A stretch of 64,000 bases of DNA from Paenibacillus lignilyticus (GTDB lineage Bacteria; Bacillota; Bacilli; Paenibacillales; Paenibacillaceae), in assembly GCF_017942085.1 (NCBI RefSeq), contig NZ_JAGKSP010000012.1, positions 148,346 to 212,345 of the forward strand. The letters run 5' to 3'. Position numbers and translations under genes: made by a program. Of the stretch, positions 42,652-51,052 are shown in pieces. Under the pieces are notes generated by a model, which did no database searches, had not been told where the DNA came from, and saw only the letters and a program-made list of their open reading frames with translations. The stretch's first letter is position 1. Each line of letters starts with the position of its first letter.

Positions 42652-44391
42652 ATGAACCATTTTCGCGCCTATCTCCAAATCGTTAAACCTTATCGCTGGC
42701 TGATTGCGATTACGCTGGCGATTGGCATCATTAAATTCGCGATTCCGCTGACGCTTCCTTTGTTTCTCAAATATGTCGTCGACGATGTGCTGCTTGCCGA
42801 TCTCTCGGTTGATGACAAAACCTCAAAGCTGTTTAAGGCGGTGGGACTTGCTTTCCTGCTCTTCGTCGTAGTCCGGTATCCGGTCGAATATTACCGTCAA
42901 TATTTCGCGCAGCTAACGACGAGCCGCGTGCTTTTTGACTTGCGGAACAAGCTCTACGCACACTTGCAGCGGTTGTCCATCCGGTTCTACCAGAACCGCA
43001 AATCCGGCGAGATTATCTCGCGAATGATGAACGACGCCGAGCAGACCAAGTCGCTCGTCGAGACGGGTCTGATGAACGTTTGGCTCGATATGTTCACGCT
43101 TGTCATTGCGCTCGTCATCATGTTTAATATGAACGTCGCGCTGACATTTGTGGCTATTGCCATTCTGCCTTTCTACGGCTATGCGGTGAAGAAGCTGTAC
43201 AAACGGCTGCGAGGTTATTCCCGTTCGAGATCCCAAGCGATGGCTGAGATGCAGGGTTATCTCAATGAGCATGTGAACGGCATTCCCGTGGTGAAAAGCT
43301 TTACTTTGGAGTCCTACGAACAACAGCAATTCGGCAATCGGAATCAAACGTTTCTGGAGCGCGCCTTCGCCTTAACGCGGTGGAATGCGTTGACGCAGTC
43401 CATTATTAATACGCTGACCGAGATCGCTCCCCTCCTGGTGCTGGCCTGCGGCGGTTATTTCGTTGTGCAAGGCTCGCTTACGTTAGGCGAGTTTGTCGCC
43501 TTCTATGGTTATCTCGATCGACTGTACGCGCCGCTTCGCCGGCTCGTCAACTCCTCGACCGAGCTCACTCAAGCATCGGCATCGCTGGAGCGTGTCATGG
43601 AGCTGCTCGGCGAGCAGGCTGAAATCACCGATGCGCCTGACGCCGTCCCTTTGCGCGCGGAGCAAGGAGATATTCATTTCCGCAATGTATCGTTCCGTTA
43701 TCACAATGAAAGCGACTGGGTGCTGCGCAATATCAACTTGCACATTCCAAGAGGCCATACCGTCGCGTTAGTCGGTATGAGCGGCGGCGGCAAATCCTCA
43801 TTGGTCAGTTTGCTTGCTCGCTTCTACGATACGCAAGAGGGCGAAATAACGATTAACGGCCAGCCTATCCGCGGCGTGACCCAGCATAGCCTCCGTTCGC
43901 AGATCGGGATGGTGCTGCAGGATAACATCTTGTTCAGCGGCTCTGCACGCGAGAATATCCTGCTTGGCAATCCGAATAGAACGGAGGAGCAGATTTATGA
44001 CGCTGCAAGGCGAGCCAATGCGCATGAGTTCATCATGTCGCTGCCCAAAGGCTATGACACGGAAATCGGCGAGCGAGGCGTCAAGCTCTCCGGCGGTCAG
44101 AAGCAGCGGATCGCGATTGCCCGCGTGTTCCTGAAGGATCCCGCCATCCTCGTGCTGGATGAGGCGACCTCGGCGCTTGACCTGGAGTCCGAGCACGCCA
44201 TCCAGGAGTCCCTCGCGGAGCTCTCGCAGAACCGAACAACGCTGGTCGTGGCGCATCGGCTCTCGACGATCACGCATGCCGATCTCATCGTCGTCATCGA
44301 GCACGGCCATATTGTAGAGCAAGGCCGGCATGACGAGCTGATGCGCAGCGGAGGGGCTTACGCACGGCTGTATAATGTGCAGTATTTATAA
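42652..44391 (+). CDS. ABC exporter, fused permease and ATPase
   Basis: 579 residues, a half transporter working as a dimer. Six membrane segments in residues 1-310, then the nucleotide-binding domain with Walker A GMSGGGKSS, Q-loop VLQDNILF, signature LSGGQKQRI, Walker B ILVLDEATSAL and H-loop VVAHRLSTI. Multidrug or lipid export is typical; the substrate is unknown. The ATG immediately follows the nadK stop without its own strong site, implying translational coupling. Confidence 0.93.
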   Translation: MNHFRAYLQIVKPYRWLIAITLAIGIIKFAIPLTLPLFLKYVVDDVLLADLSVDDKTSKLFKAVGLAFLLFVVVRYPVEYYRQYFAQLTTSRVLFDLRNKLYAHLQRLSIRFYQNRKSGEIISRMMNDAEQTKSLVETGLMNVWLDMFTLVIALVIMFNMNVALTFVAIAILPFYGYAVKKLYKRLRGYSRSRSQAMAEMQGYLNEHVNGIPVVKSFTLESYEQQQFGNRNQTFLERAFALTRWNALTQSIINTLTEIAPLLVLACGGYFVVQGSLTLGEFVAFYGYLDRLYAPLRRLVNSSTELTQASASLERVMELLGEQAEITDAPDAVPLRAEQGDIHFRNVSFRYHNESDWVLRNINLHIPRGHTVALVGMSGGGKSSLVSLLARFYDTQEGEITINGQPIRGVTQHSLRSQIGMVLQDNILFSGSARENILLGNPNRTEEQIYDAARRANAHEFIMSLPKGYDTEIGERGVKLSGGQKQRIAIARVFLKDPAILVLDEATSALDLESEHAIQESLAELSQNRTTLVVAHRLSTITHADLIVVIEHGHIVEQGRHDELMRSGGAYARLYNVQYL

Positions 44392-44404
44392 TTGTTAATT
44401 GGAG

Positions 44405-44440
44405 ATACCCTGCCCATGTATTGGGGGCAGGGTATTATTT
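44405..44440 (+). terminator. Terminator of the ylbJ-nadK-ABC operon
   Basis: ATACCCTGCCC pairs with GGGCAGGGTAT, followed by TATTT, 14 bases after the stop codon. Confidence 0.8.
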
Positions 44441-44443
44441 ATA

Positions 44444-44596
44444 ACGAATTCTGCGAATCGGGCTCATAAAGCGCGCCAGGAGATCTACATGGGAGCGAAT
44501 TCGACGCATCGAGCTCATGTAGCACACCAGGAGATCTACATAAGTGCGAATTCTGCGAATCGAGCTCATGTAGCGCGCCAGGAGATCTACATGGGA
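44444..44596. repeat. 51-bp tandem repeat array A (3 copies)
   Basis: Three contiguous units of exactly 51 bp (44444-44494, 44495-44545, 44546-44596). Each contains CATGTAG and CTACATG arms around a 13-base loop in the best copies; on the minus strand the core reads GTAGATC-N9-GCTAC, the same as array B at 56340-56930. It lies between two terminators of convergent genes. Because 51 is a multiple of three, frames stay open across it on both strands, but no start site or family supports coding. Confidence 0.85.
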
Positions 44597-44609
44597 GCCC
44601 CGCATAACA

Positions 44610-44657
44610 AAAAAGGGCCAGTCTCAAAAGTGAAATCACTTTTGAGACTGGCCTTTT
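44610..44657. terminator. Bidirectional terminator
   Basis: GGCCAGTCTCAAAAGTGA pairs perfectly with its complement around AA (18 bp stem), with A and T tracts on the two sides. It ends the yutD transcript. Confidence 0.9.
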
Positions 44658-44660
44658 CAT

Positions 44661-45515
44661 TTAATGTTTAGGGCTCTGTTCCTTGCCGCCACGCCCTTGG
44701 GGCGGATGGGAAGGGTTCTCCGATGCGGCCGCAACGGGAGCCTTCTGGTTAAAATGAGGGCGTTTGTTGCGATTCCGTTCCGGCCGATCCGGACGTTCAT
44801 TCCGCTCTGAACGCTGCTCGCCGCCGCGATCAGAACGCTCATTGTTGCGCTCGCTGCGTTCTCCACGATCACCACGTTCATTGCGTTCGCCGCGTTCATG
44901 ACGCTCGCCGCGCTCCGAACGTTCATTCTGATTGTTCCGCGCAGCCGGCTTGCCGTGCTCACGGTCCTTATTGAAAGGTTTGCGTCCCTCGCGAGGCGTT
45001 TCCTTCTCCGGATCCTTCGCCGGATCCTTACGGTTGCTGTTGCGCTGCTGCTCTCTGCGTTGATCCCGCTCATGCCGCGGCATGAACTTCACCTGCTGGT
45101 GCTCCGAAACCGGAGCATCTGCGGCTTGACCGGCAGCGACGGCACGGGATGCGGTTACATAAGCTTCCACGCCGTCAGCCGTTTCGTAAGCTTCGCCATC
45201 GTGATCTTCGCTCATATCGCCGTCTTCAACGGATTTGGCACCACCCGCCTGCTTCTCCAACACGAAGTAGGCGCATCCAAAATTACAATACTCATTAATA
45301 TAATCCGTCATCGAAGAGAACGCGCTCTCGCGCGTCACCTTCGGATGATTATCCCGAAAGAATCCCTTGAGCCGAAGCTGATTATATCCCCAATCACCGA
45401 TTACGTAATCGTATCGTTCCAGTACTTCACTGAATCGCTCTCGAAAGGCTTCGAAATTCCAGCCGTTTCTGTTCTCATGTATTAATTCGTAGGTTCTGCC
45501 GCTGATATGGATCAA
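44661..45515 (-). CDS. yutD: YutD domain protein with long charged repeat tail
   Basis: 284 residues. Residues 1-90 are the conserved YutD domain (YELIHENRNGWNFEAFRERF, YNQLRLKGFFRDNH, YCNFGCAYFVLEK); B. subtilis YutD is only about 100 residues. The remaining two thirds is disordered and highly charged, with degenerate GERxERGER repeats around 198-240. Such Arg/Glu/Asn-rich tails may bind RNA or acidic partners; this is inference. TTG start about ten bases after AAGGAGTG. Next to lipA, as in B. subtilis. Confidence 0.85.
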   Translation of the reverse strand: MIHISGRTYELIHENRNGWNFEAFRERFSEVLERYDYVIGDWGYNQLRLKGFFRDNHPKVTRESAFSSMTDYINEYCNFGCAYFVLEKQAGGAKSVEDGDMSEDHDGEAYETADGVEAYVTASRAVAAGQAADAPVSEHQQVKFMPRHERDQRREQQRNSNRKDPAKDPEKETPREGRKPFNKDREHGKPAARNNQNERSERGERHERGERNERGDRGERSERNNERSDRGGEQRSERNERPDRPERNRNKRPHFNQKAPVAAASENPSHPPQGRGGKEQSPKH

Positions 45516-45534
45516 GTCTGCTTCTCACTCCTTC

Positions 45535-46431
45535 TCACAGGGATGCAGGCTCGGCCTGTGCTGCGGATTTCACTTGCTCATGCGCGTGATACGAGCTGCG
45601 TACGAGCGGTGCCGATTCCACATGGCTAAAGCCGCGTTTGAGTCCTTCTTCTTTAAGCTTCGCGAATTCGTCTGGATGCACATATCGCTCGATCGGCAAG
45701 TGGTTCGGTGAAGGCTGCAAGTATTGGCCCAGGGTCAATATGTTGCAATCCACCGCACGCAGATCATCCATTGCCTGCAAAATTTCGTCCCATTCCTCGC
45801 CGACGCCAAGCATGATGCTGGATTTCGTCGGAATATTCGGCTTCATTTCTTTGGCCCGCTTCAGCAGCTCCATCGAACGAGCGTACTTCGCTTTCGCGCG
45901 TACGCGGTTGGAAAGCCGGGCAACGGTTTCAATGTTGTGGTTGAGAATATCCGGATTCGCATCCATAACCGCCTGCAGCGCGTCCCAATTGCCCATAAAA
46001 TCCGGAATCAGCACTTCTACACTGCAAAACGGCAAACGTTTGCGAATGGCTTTGATCGTCTCAACGAAAATCATCGCGCCGCCGTCAGCCAGATCATCGC
46101 GCGCAACCGAAGTGACAACGCAATGCTTCAAGCCCATCTGCTCGGCAGCTTCCGCTACGCGTTCCGGCTCTTGCAAATCGAGCTCGGTCGGCAAGCCTGT
46201 CTTCACTGCGCAGAATCGGCATGCACGTGTACATATATCGCCCAGAATCATGAACGTGGCCGTCCGATTCGCCCAACATTCATAAATATTCGGACAACGC
46301 GCTTCCTCGCATACAGTATGCAAGGTTTTGGTGCGCATCATCTCTTTAATTTCGGCATAATTGCCGCCTGTCGCTAATTTAATACGAAGCCAATCCGGCT
46401 TCGGCGCTCTTTCGGTGAGCTTAGTCTTCAT
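45535..46431 (-). CDS. lipA: Lipoyl synthase
   Basis: 298 residues. Radical SAM enzyme inserting sulfur into octanoyl chains to make lipoyl cofactor. Both iron-sulfur clusters are intact: the auxiliary cluster CEEARCPNIYEC and the radical SAM cluster CTRACRFC; the C-terminal RSSYHA supplies the serine ligand. The gene is 19 bases upstream of yutD on the same strand. TATAAT (46473-46468) and TTGGTT 16 bases upstream form its promoter, overlapping a 16-bp palindrome. Confidence 0.95.
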   Translation of the reverse strand: MKTKLTERAPKPDWLRIKLATGGNYAEIKEMMRTKTLHTVCEEARCPNIYECWANRTATFMILGDICTRACRFCAVKTGLPTELDLQEPERVAEAAEQMGLKHCVVTSVARDDLADGGAMIFVETIKAIRKRLPFCSVEVLIPDFMGNWDALQAVMDANPDILNHNIETVARLSNRVRAKAKYARSMELLKRAKEMKPNIPTKSSIMLGVGEEWDEILQAMDDLRAVDCNILTLGQYLQPSPNHLPIERYVHPDEFAKLKEEGLKRGFSHVESAPLVRSSYHAHEQVKSAAQAEPASL

Positions 46432-46467
46432 GGAAGGTGTACCTGCTTTCTGTAATCTCTGCGTCTT

Positions 46468-46510
46468 ATTATAGCACGTTTCGGATAAAAACCAATGATT
46501 TGCAAATCAT
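46468..46510 (-). promoter_or_regulatory. lipA promoter with overlapping 16-bp palindrome
   Basis: On the minus strand TTGGTT (46495-46490), 16-base spacer, TATAAT (46473-46468). The perfect palindrome ATGATTTGCAAATCAT (46495-46510) abuts and overlaps the -35 box, between two divergent genes. It has operator geometry; no regulator is known. Confidence 0.55.
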
Positions 46511-46591
46511 AACAGCAGGGCAGTTCAAACCAATTGCACCCATTTCAGACATTCGACCGAAACCTAAAATGAAAGTTTTGTTAGTTGGCGC

Positions 46592-47626
46592 GTGTGGAGG
46601 CTGATACATCTGAGATCATTTGTAATACGCCTATTCTTGGTGATGTTGGTGATGGCAGGGCTTCCGCAAGGCACCGCTGCTTACGCGGGTGCGAAGGACA
46701 CGGCGCCCAAAGACGATGCTTTCGCCAAACGAAGAGAGCTGTACGATGAAATTAGCATCGTAACCCGTATTCCCTGGTACCGGTTGGCTGCCGTCGACCA
46801 GTACGAGCGAACCATGACCAGAGCCCGCCCCAAGACGAGAGAGCAGCTGGGCCAATACATCGGAATCTTTATGACCGAGAGCGCTTGGGCCGGCGCGCTC
46901 AATCCCGACATGTCGGATGAGTCGCCCGCTTCAATTCGGTGGTTCAGCGGACTTGGCGTCGATGGGGATGGTGACGGGCGTGCGATACGCACGAATGACA
47001 CAGATTTACTGTATTCTGTAGCCAATCATTTCATGCAATTCGGCACAGAAGAGGATGATTTTTCCATCGGTCTGTGGCAGTATTACCACAATACCAGGGC
47101 GGTTCAGCGTATCCGCCAGTTCGCTCGTTTGTATGCCACTTACGACAAGCTGGATTTGTTCGAGCATGCTTTTCCCGTCCCGGTCGGAACTAATTATTCC
47201 TACAAGGGAACTTGGGGAACCCGCCGCAGCTGGGGAGGCTACCGGATTCATGAAGGTACCGATATTTTCGCAAATCATGGTGTTCCGGTTCGCAGCACCT
47301 GCTACGGCATTATTGAGATAAAGGGCTGGAACCCTTATGGAGGCTGGCGTCTTGGCATCCGTGACCTCAATAATTACTATCATTATTATGCGCATCTGTC
47401 CGGCTATGACAAGACATTAGCCGTCGGCAGCGTCGTAAAGCCCGGCCAAGTTGTAGGGTGGGTCGGCAGCTCGGGGTATGGCAAGCCCGGAACGCAAGGC
47501 AAATTCCCTCCGCACCTGCATTACGGCGTATACCGCGACCGCGGGTTAGTGGAGTGGTCGTTCGATCCTTATCCGATGCTGAGGCAGTGGGAGCGAGAAG
47601 AACGGCGCAGGTTACGCAGAAAGTAA
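46592..47626 (+). CDS. M23 metallopeptidase, LytH-like
   Basis: 344 residues. N-terminal hydrophobic signal/anchor at about 8-27 (FVIRLFLVMLVMAGLPQGT), a helical middle domain and a C-terminal M23 peptidase with zinc ligands in RIHEGTDIFA and PPHLHYGVY and a further histidine in YYHYYAHLSG. B. subtilis LytH (YunA) is an L-Ala-D-Glu peptidase that shapes spore cortex; the same position between lipA and yunB supports orthology. Start uncertain: GTG 46592 has no site before it, while GGAGG lies nine bases before an in-frame CTG at 46610. Confidence 0.88.
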   Translation: MWRLIHLRSFVIRLFLVMLVMAGLPQGTAAYAGAKDTAPKDDAFAKRRELYDEISIVTRIPWYRLAAVDQYERTMTRARPKTREQLGQYIGIFMTESAWAGALNPDMSDESPASIRWFSGLGVDGDGDGRAIRTNDTDLLYSVANHFMQFGTEEDDFSIGLWQYYHNTRAVQRIRQFARLYATYDKLDLFEHAFPVPVGTNYSYKGTWGTRRSWGGYRIHEGTDIFANHGVPVRSTCYGIIEIKGWNPYGGWRLGIRDLNNYYHYYAHLSGYDKTLAVGSVVKPGQVVGWVGSSGYGKPGTQGKFPPHLHYGVYRDRGLVEWSFDPYPMLRQWEREERRRLRRK

Positions 47627-47677
47627 ACAAAGAGCGCTAATCAAACAGGCCTACGCCTTGATTAGCGCTCTTTGTTT
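47625..47677. terminator. Bidirectional terminator
   Basis: A 20-bp perfect stem, AAACAAAGAGCGCTAATCAA and its complement, across a 13-base loop, between the convergent M23 and yunB genes and overlapping both stop codons. Confidence 0.88.
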
Positions 47678-48527
47678 AGGGTTCGTCTGTCGGCGCAAGC
47701 GTCGGCACATCAGCATTACCGCCGCTGTTCCCCTCCGCGTCATGCGTCTCCGTTGTCGTGGATACCCCGTCTCCGCTTTGTTCCATCGGCAATGAAATAT
47801 TCGGCGCACCCGGCGCAGAATCCCCGACGGGATTGCCTTTATTATCGTAATAGTACATCGGCACGTCGCCAACGACGAGCAGATACGAAATCGGAATTTC
47901 GGTTTCGACGAGCTCCGGCTTTGTATCAAACGGGATAATGATCGAAACCTCTGCCACAATGTGCATATAGACTTCAACCAAAATCATATTGATTCCGGCA
48001 TCCTTCTGCCGCGTATTCAGATCGACCTTCACCGCTCCGATCGGCTCAAACTTCACGGGAATGCGCGGACCGAAAGAAGCGATAATCGCGCTCCCGAGCG
48101 CCTGGCCAAGAGGGATCCGCTCCGGGATATCGCCCATCTTGTTCAGCGTCGTTTGCACGGTATCGATCGTCTCGGACGTGATCCGCATATGCTCGGCGTA
48201 GTTGAGCATGAAGCCGGAAATTTTGCCGCTGGCGTTCGTCTTCCAATCGATCAGCTTATCCGCATTGGAGTTCCCGGCAACCTGTTCCGTAATCGCTTTG
48301 TTGATCGATTGCGTAGCCACCTGCTTCACGCGTACGGTGGCGACAGTCATAAGCGGGCCTTGTAAGTTGCGCTCAATGAAGATAAACGTCTGCGCGAAGA
48401 ACAGAATAAACAGCAGCATCAAGAAGATCAGCAGCTTGCGTCTGCTTATCTTCTTCCTGGGCGACTGGGATCGGGAACGGCGCCGCCTGCCGCTGCTTCG
48501 CCAGCCCCGTCTTCCCCATTTGCGCAT
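47676..48527 (-). CDS. yunB: Sporulation protein YunB
   Basis: 283 residues. Very basic N-terminus (RRGWRSSGRRRRSRSQS), one membrane helix at about 32-52 (LLIFLMLLFILFFAQTFIFI), then the YunB domain with VKQVATQSINKAI, IPLGQALGSAII and MILVEVYMHIVAEVSIIIPF. In B. subtilis it is a mother-cell sporulation gene needed for proper spores. The last 35 residues are an acidic Ser/Thr/Gly tail. ATG 48527 follows AAGGAGGA by six bases. Confidence 0.9.
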   Translation of the reverse strand: MRKWGRRGWRSSGRRRRSRSQSPRKKISRRKLLIFLMLLFILFFAQTFIFIERNLQGPLMTVATVRVKQVATQSINKAITEQVAGNSNADKLIDWKTNASGKISGFMLNYAEHMRITSETIDTVQTTLNKMGDIPERIPLGQALGSAIIASFGPRIPVKFEPIGAVKVDLNTRQKDAGINMILVEVYMHIVAEVSIIIPFDTKPELVETEIPISYLLVVGDVPMYYYDNKGNPVGDSAPGAPNISLPMEQSGDGVSTTTETHDAEGNSGGNADVPTLAPTDEP

Positions 48528-48607
48528 GCGACGTCCTCCTTCGTGGGCGGTCTCCACATCTCCACTCCAAGCTAGCTTATGCGGAGACCGTCCAAAAAAG
48601 AAGACAA

Positions 48608-50923
48608 CTAGTGCAGCTCAAGCAACCCCATTTCAAGACAAGCGGCAACCGACAATTTACGAACGCCTGTCGTAAATCGGATCTCGATAAATTCCGCTCC
48701 AACCGCGATCAGCTCCCCGCTGCCGAACACGCGGTGCTTCACCTGCTGACCCGGCTTCAAGGATGAAACGCTCTTCAGCGCCTTCGGATTCGGCGGCACA
48801 AACTGCGCGGAGCCGCTCGTAACCGTCACCGTTCCGGAAGTTTTACGGGCTGCTCCGGCTCTTGTCCGTCCGACAACGCCCCCGCCGGCACTCGATGCAG
48901 CCACTTGCGCCGATGCAGCCGCAGTCTGTTCCGCGCCCGGAGGCGTCTGAAGATAACGAACAGCCGTCAAGAATTGGGACTCCCGGACCTCTTCCCCGTC
49001 CCGTTGTCCGTAAGTCAGCAGCACAAGCTGCTGTTTCGCCCGTGTCATGCCGACGTAGAACAGCCGAACCGCTTCTTCCATTTCCGGCGAAACTTCGCCT
49101 TCCACCTTCTTCATATCATCGTTAGACGGAAGGATGCCGTCAATCAGATCAATGATATACACACGCTCAAACTCCAAGCCCTTGGCGCTGTGCAGCGTGG
49201 AGAAGGTAACGGCATTGGCGCTCTTGTTGCGTTTGGACGCCTTCATGACCGCCTCCAGGTACTTGAGCCGATTCGCGAAATCCTCCAGCGTCTCCAATCC
49301 AATTGCAATATCCTCTAGCGTATTGAGGATGCCGATCAAATTCTCTTTGCGGAAACCGAGACGCTCGCACATTTTCTCCAGCGCTTTCTCGTATCCCAGC
49401 TTATAGCGGATCGTTCGAATCGCCGATTGCGGTGCCGTCTCCTTCAGCGAAGCAAACGTATCCTTGCAATCCTGCAGCTGTTTCGGCTGGTAGTCTTGCA
49501 GCGGCACGAAACGAATCAAGTTGTCGAAGACGGACTCATTGTTCTGAATGTGGCTGAGCGCCGCCATTTGCGTTTTGGTAATATAGCCGTTCAGCTTCGT
49601 ATGAATCTTCTCCAGCAAATCCGGCCGTTTGTCCGTATACGCCATGCGCATGAAGTTCAGGATGTCCTCCAGAATCCAGTGGGAGAAGAAACGGTTGTCG
49701 CCGTCCTTCATATAGAACGGAATGCCTCTGCGATCGAATTCGTTCATGAGCGAGATGGAAGACGAGTTGTTCCGATAGAGTACGGCCGTCTCTCGCAAAT
49801 TCTCGATCAGCGCCACCTTGTCTGCCACATACTTAGCCTGCACCTTATAATCGGCCAAACTCTTAATTTGAATCGGCCGGTTGCTGGGATTGCGGGTAAA
49901 CATATTTTTATCATAGCGGTTGTGGTTTCGTTTGATGAACCGGTTCGCAATGCTCACGATATTACGCGAGGAACGGTAGTTCTGCTCCATCTTGAGTATC
50001 GCCGCATCCGGGTATACCTGTTTAAAATCCAGCAAATACTGCGGTTCAGCCGCGCGCCACGTATAGATACTCTGGTCATCATCGGCAACGACGCACAAAC
50101 AGCCATGCCTGCGCACCAGCTTCTCGATAATGGCATGCTGCACCAAGGACGTATCCTGGCTTTCGTCCGTCAGTACGTAATCGAACTTGTTCTGGTACTT
50201 CCAGAGGAGCTCATTGCTCTGCTCCAGCGCGCGGTTCGCGATAACGAGCATATCATCATAGTCGACGAGCAGCTTGTCGCTTCGCGTACGTTTGAACGCT
50301 TCGTATTCCTTCAACAGAAGGGCTGCATCCGGAACATCGCATTTCACGCTCGCCCACTCGGCTTCGGGCACCAGCTTGTTCTTGATGAAACTGATATAGG
50401 TAGTGAGTTCTTCCATCTGCTCTTCCGTTATGTTATCGCCTCGAACCTTTCGGTAAAGATCACGAAGGATCAGCTTCTTATGAAGAGGCGGATTATGCTC
50501 ATCGGAACCGCCGGTTGGCTCATTCTCTCCTTCGCCGACTTCTATCTCTACTGCGCCTTCTATAATTTGAAAGGAAGTATGCGAGCGGCGCAAATATTCC
50601 CGCATGACTTCGAATGCGAGACTATGTATCGTAGAGAAATCGACACTGCCTGAAGGCATCTCCGGGAAAAACCGGCTAAACCGGTCTTTCATATCCTGCG
50701 CAGAGGCTTTACTGAACGTAACCGCCTTGATACGCGAGGGATGGACGCGTTTCACTTCAATTAGGTAGCCGATTCGCATGATGATGGTCGTTGTTTTCCC
50801 TGAACCGGGCGATGCCAGCAGCAGCAGCGCACCCTCGGTGTGCATAACGGCCTGCTTCTGCACCTCATTGAGCAGAACGCCCAGTTCCTCTTTCTTTCTT
50901 GCGAAAAAATCCGTCGTTGCCAT
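48608..50923 (-). CDS. UvrD/Rep-type superfamily I DNA helicase
   Basis: 771 residues. ATP-driven 3'-5' DNA unwinding in repair or replication restart. Motifs: Q-site LNEVQKQAVMH, Walker A LASPGSGKTTTI, motif II YVLTDESQDTS, motif III VVADDDQSIYTWR, motif IV MEQNYRSSRNI, motif V FSTLHSAKGLEFERVY and motif VI YVGMTRAKQQLVLL. The C-terminal 60 residues (KPGQQVKHRVFGSGELIAV) resemble the PcrA tail that contacts RNA polymerase. Sequence is divergent from canonical PcrA. AAGGAAC precedes the ATG. Confidence 0.92.
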   Translation of the reverse strand: MATTDFFARKKEELGVLLNEVQKQAVMHTEGALLLLASPGSGKTTTIIMRIGYLIEVKRVHPSRIKAVTFSKASAQDMKDRFSRFFPEMPSGSVDFSTIHSLAFEVMREYLRRSHTSFQIIEGAVEIEVGEGENEPTGGSDEHNPPLHKKLILRDLYRKVRGDNITEEQMEELTTYISFIKNKLVPEAEWASVKCDVPDAALLLKEYEAFKRTRSDKLLVDYDDMLVIANRALEQSNELLWKYQNKFDYVLTDESQDTSLVQHAIIEKLVRRHGCLCVVADDDQSIYTWRAAEPQYLLDFKQVYPDAAILKMEQNYRSSRNIVSIANRFIKRNHNRYDKNMFTRNPSNRPIQIKSLADYKVQAKYVADKVALIENLRETAVLYRNNSSSISLMNEFDRRGIPFYMKDGDNRFFSHWILEDILNFMRMAYTDKRPDLLEKIHTKLNGYITKTQMAALSHIQNNESVFDNLIRFVPLQDYQPKQLQDCKDTFASLKETAPQSAIRTIRYKLGYEKALEKMCERLGFRKENLIGILNTLEDIAIGLETLEDFANRLKYLEAVMKASKRNKSANAVTFSTLHSAKGLEFERVYIIDLIDGILPSNDDMKKVEGEVSPEMEEAVRLFYVGMTRAKQQLVLLTYGQRDGEEVRESQFLTAVRYLQTPPGAEQTAAASAQVAASSAGGGVVGRTRAGAARKTSGTVTVTSGSAQFVPPNPKALKSVSSLKPGQQVKHRVFGSGELIAVGAEFIEIRFTTGVRKLSVAACLEMGLLELH

Positions 50924-51052
50924 TTCCGAAATGTTCCTTCCATTCCATAAACGTTAAAATTCCCTCTGACGCAGCTGCGGGAGGGAGTCTAAGTAGATCC
51001 GTCTATGATTGTATAGAACAAGTATCCCCGTTTGCTCCCTTGTCCGCAATAG

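Noticed and set aside
44399..44671. 90-codon plus-strand and 73-codon minus-strand frames through array A
   Set aside because: Same artefact of a 51-bp period; the plus frame also runs through two terminator hairpins.
49427..50653. 408-codon open frame on the plus strand
   Set aside because: Antisense shadow of the helicase gene, which carries all superfamily I motifs.
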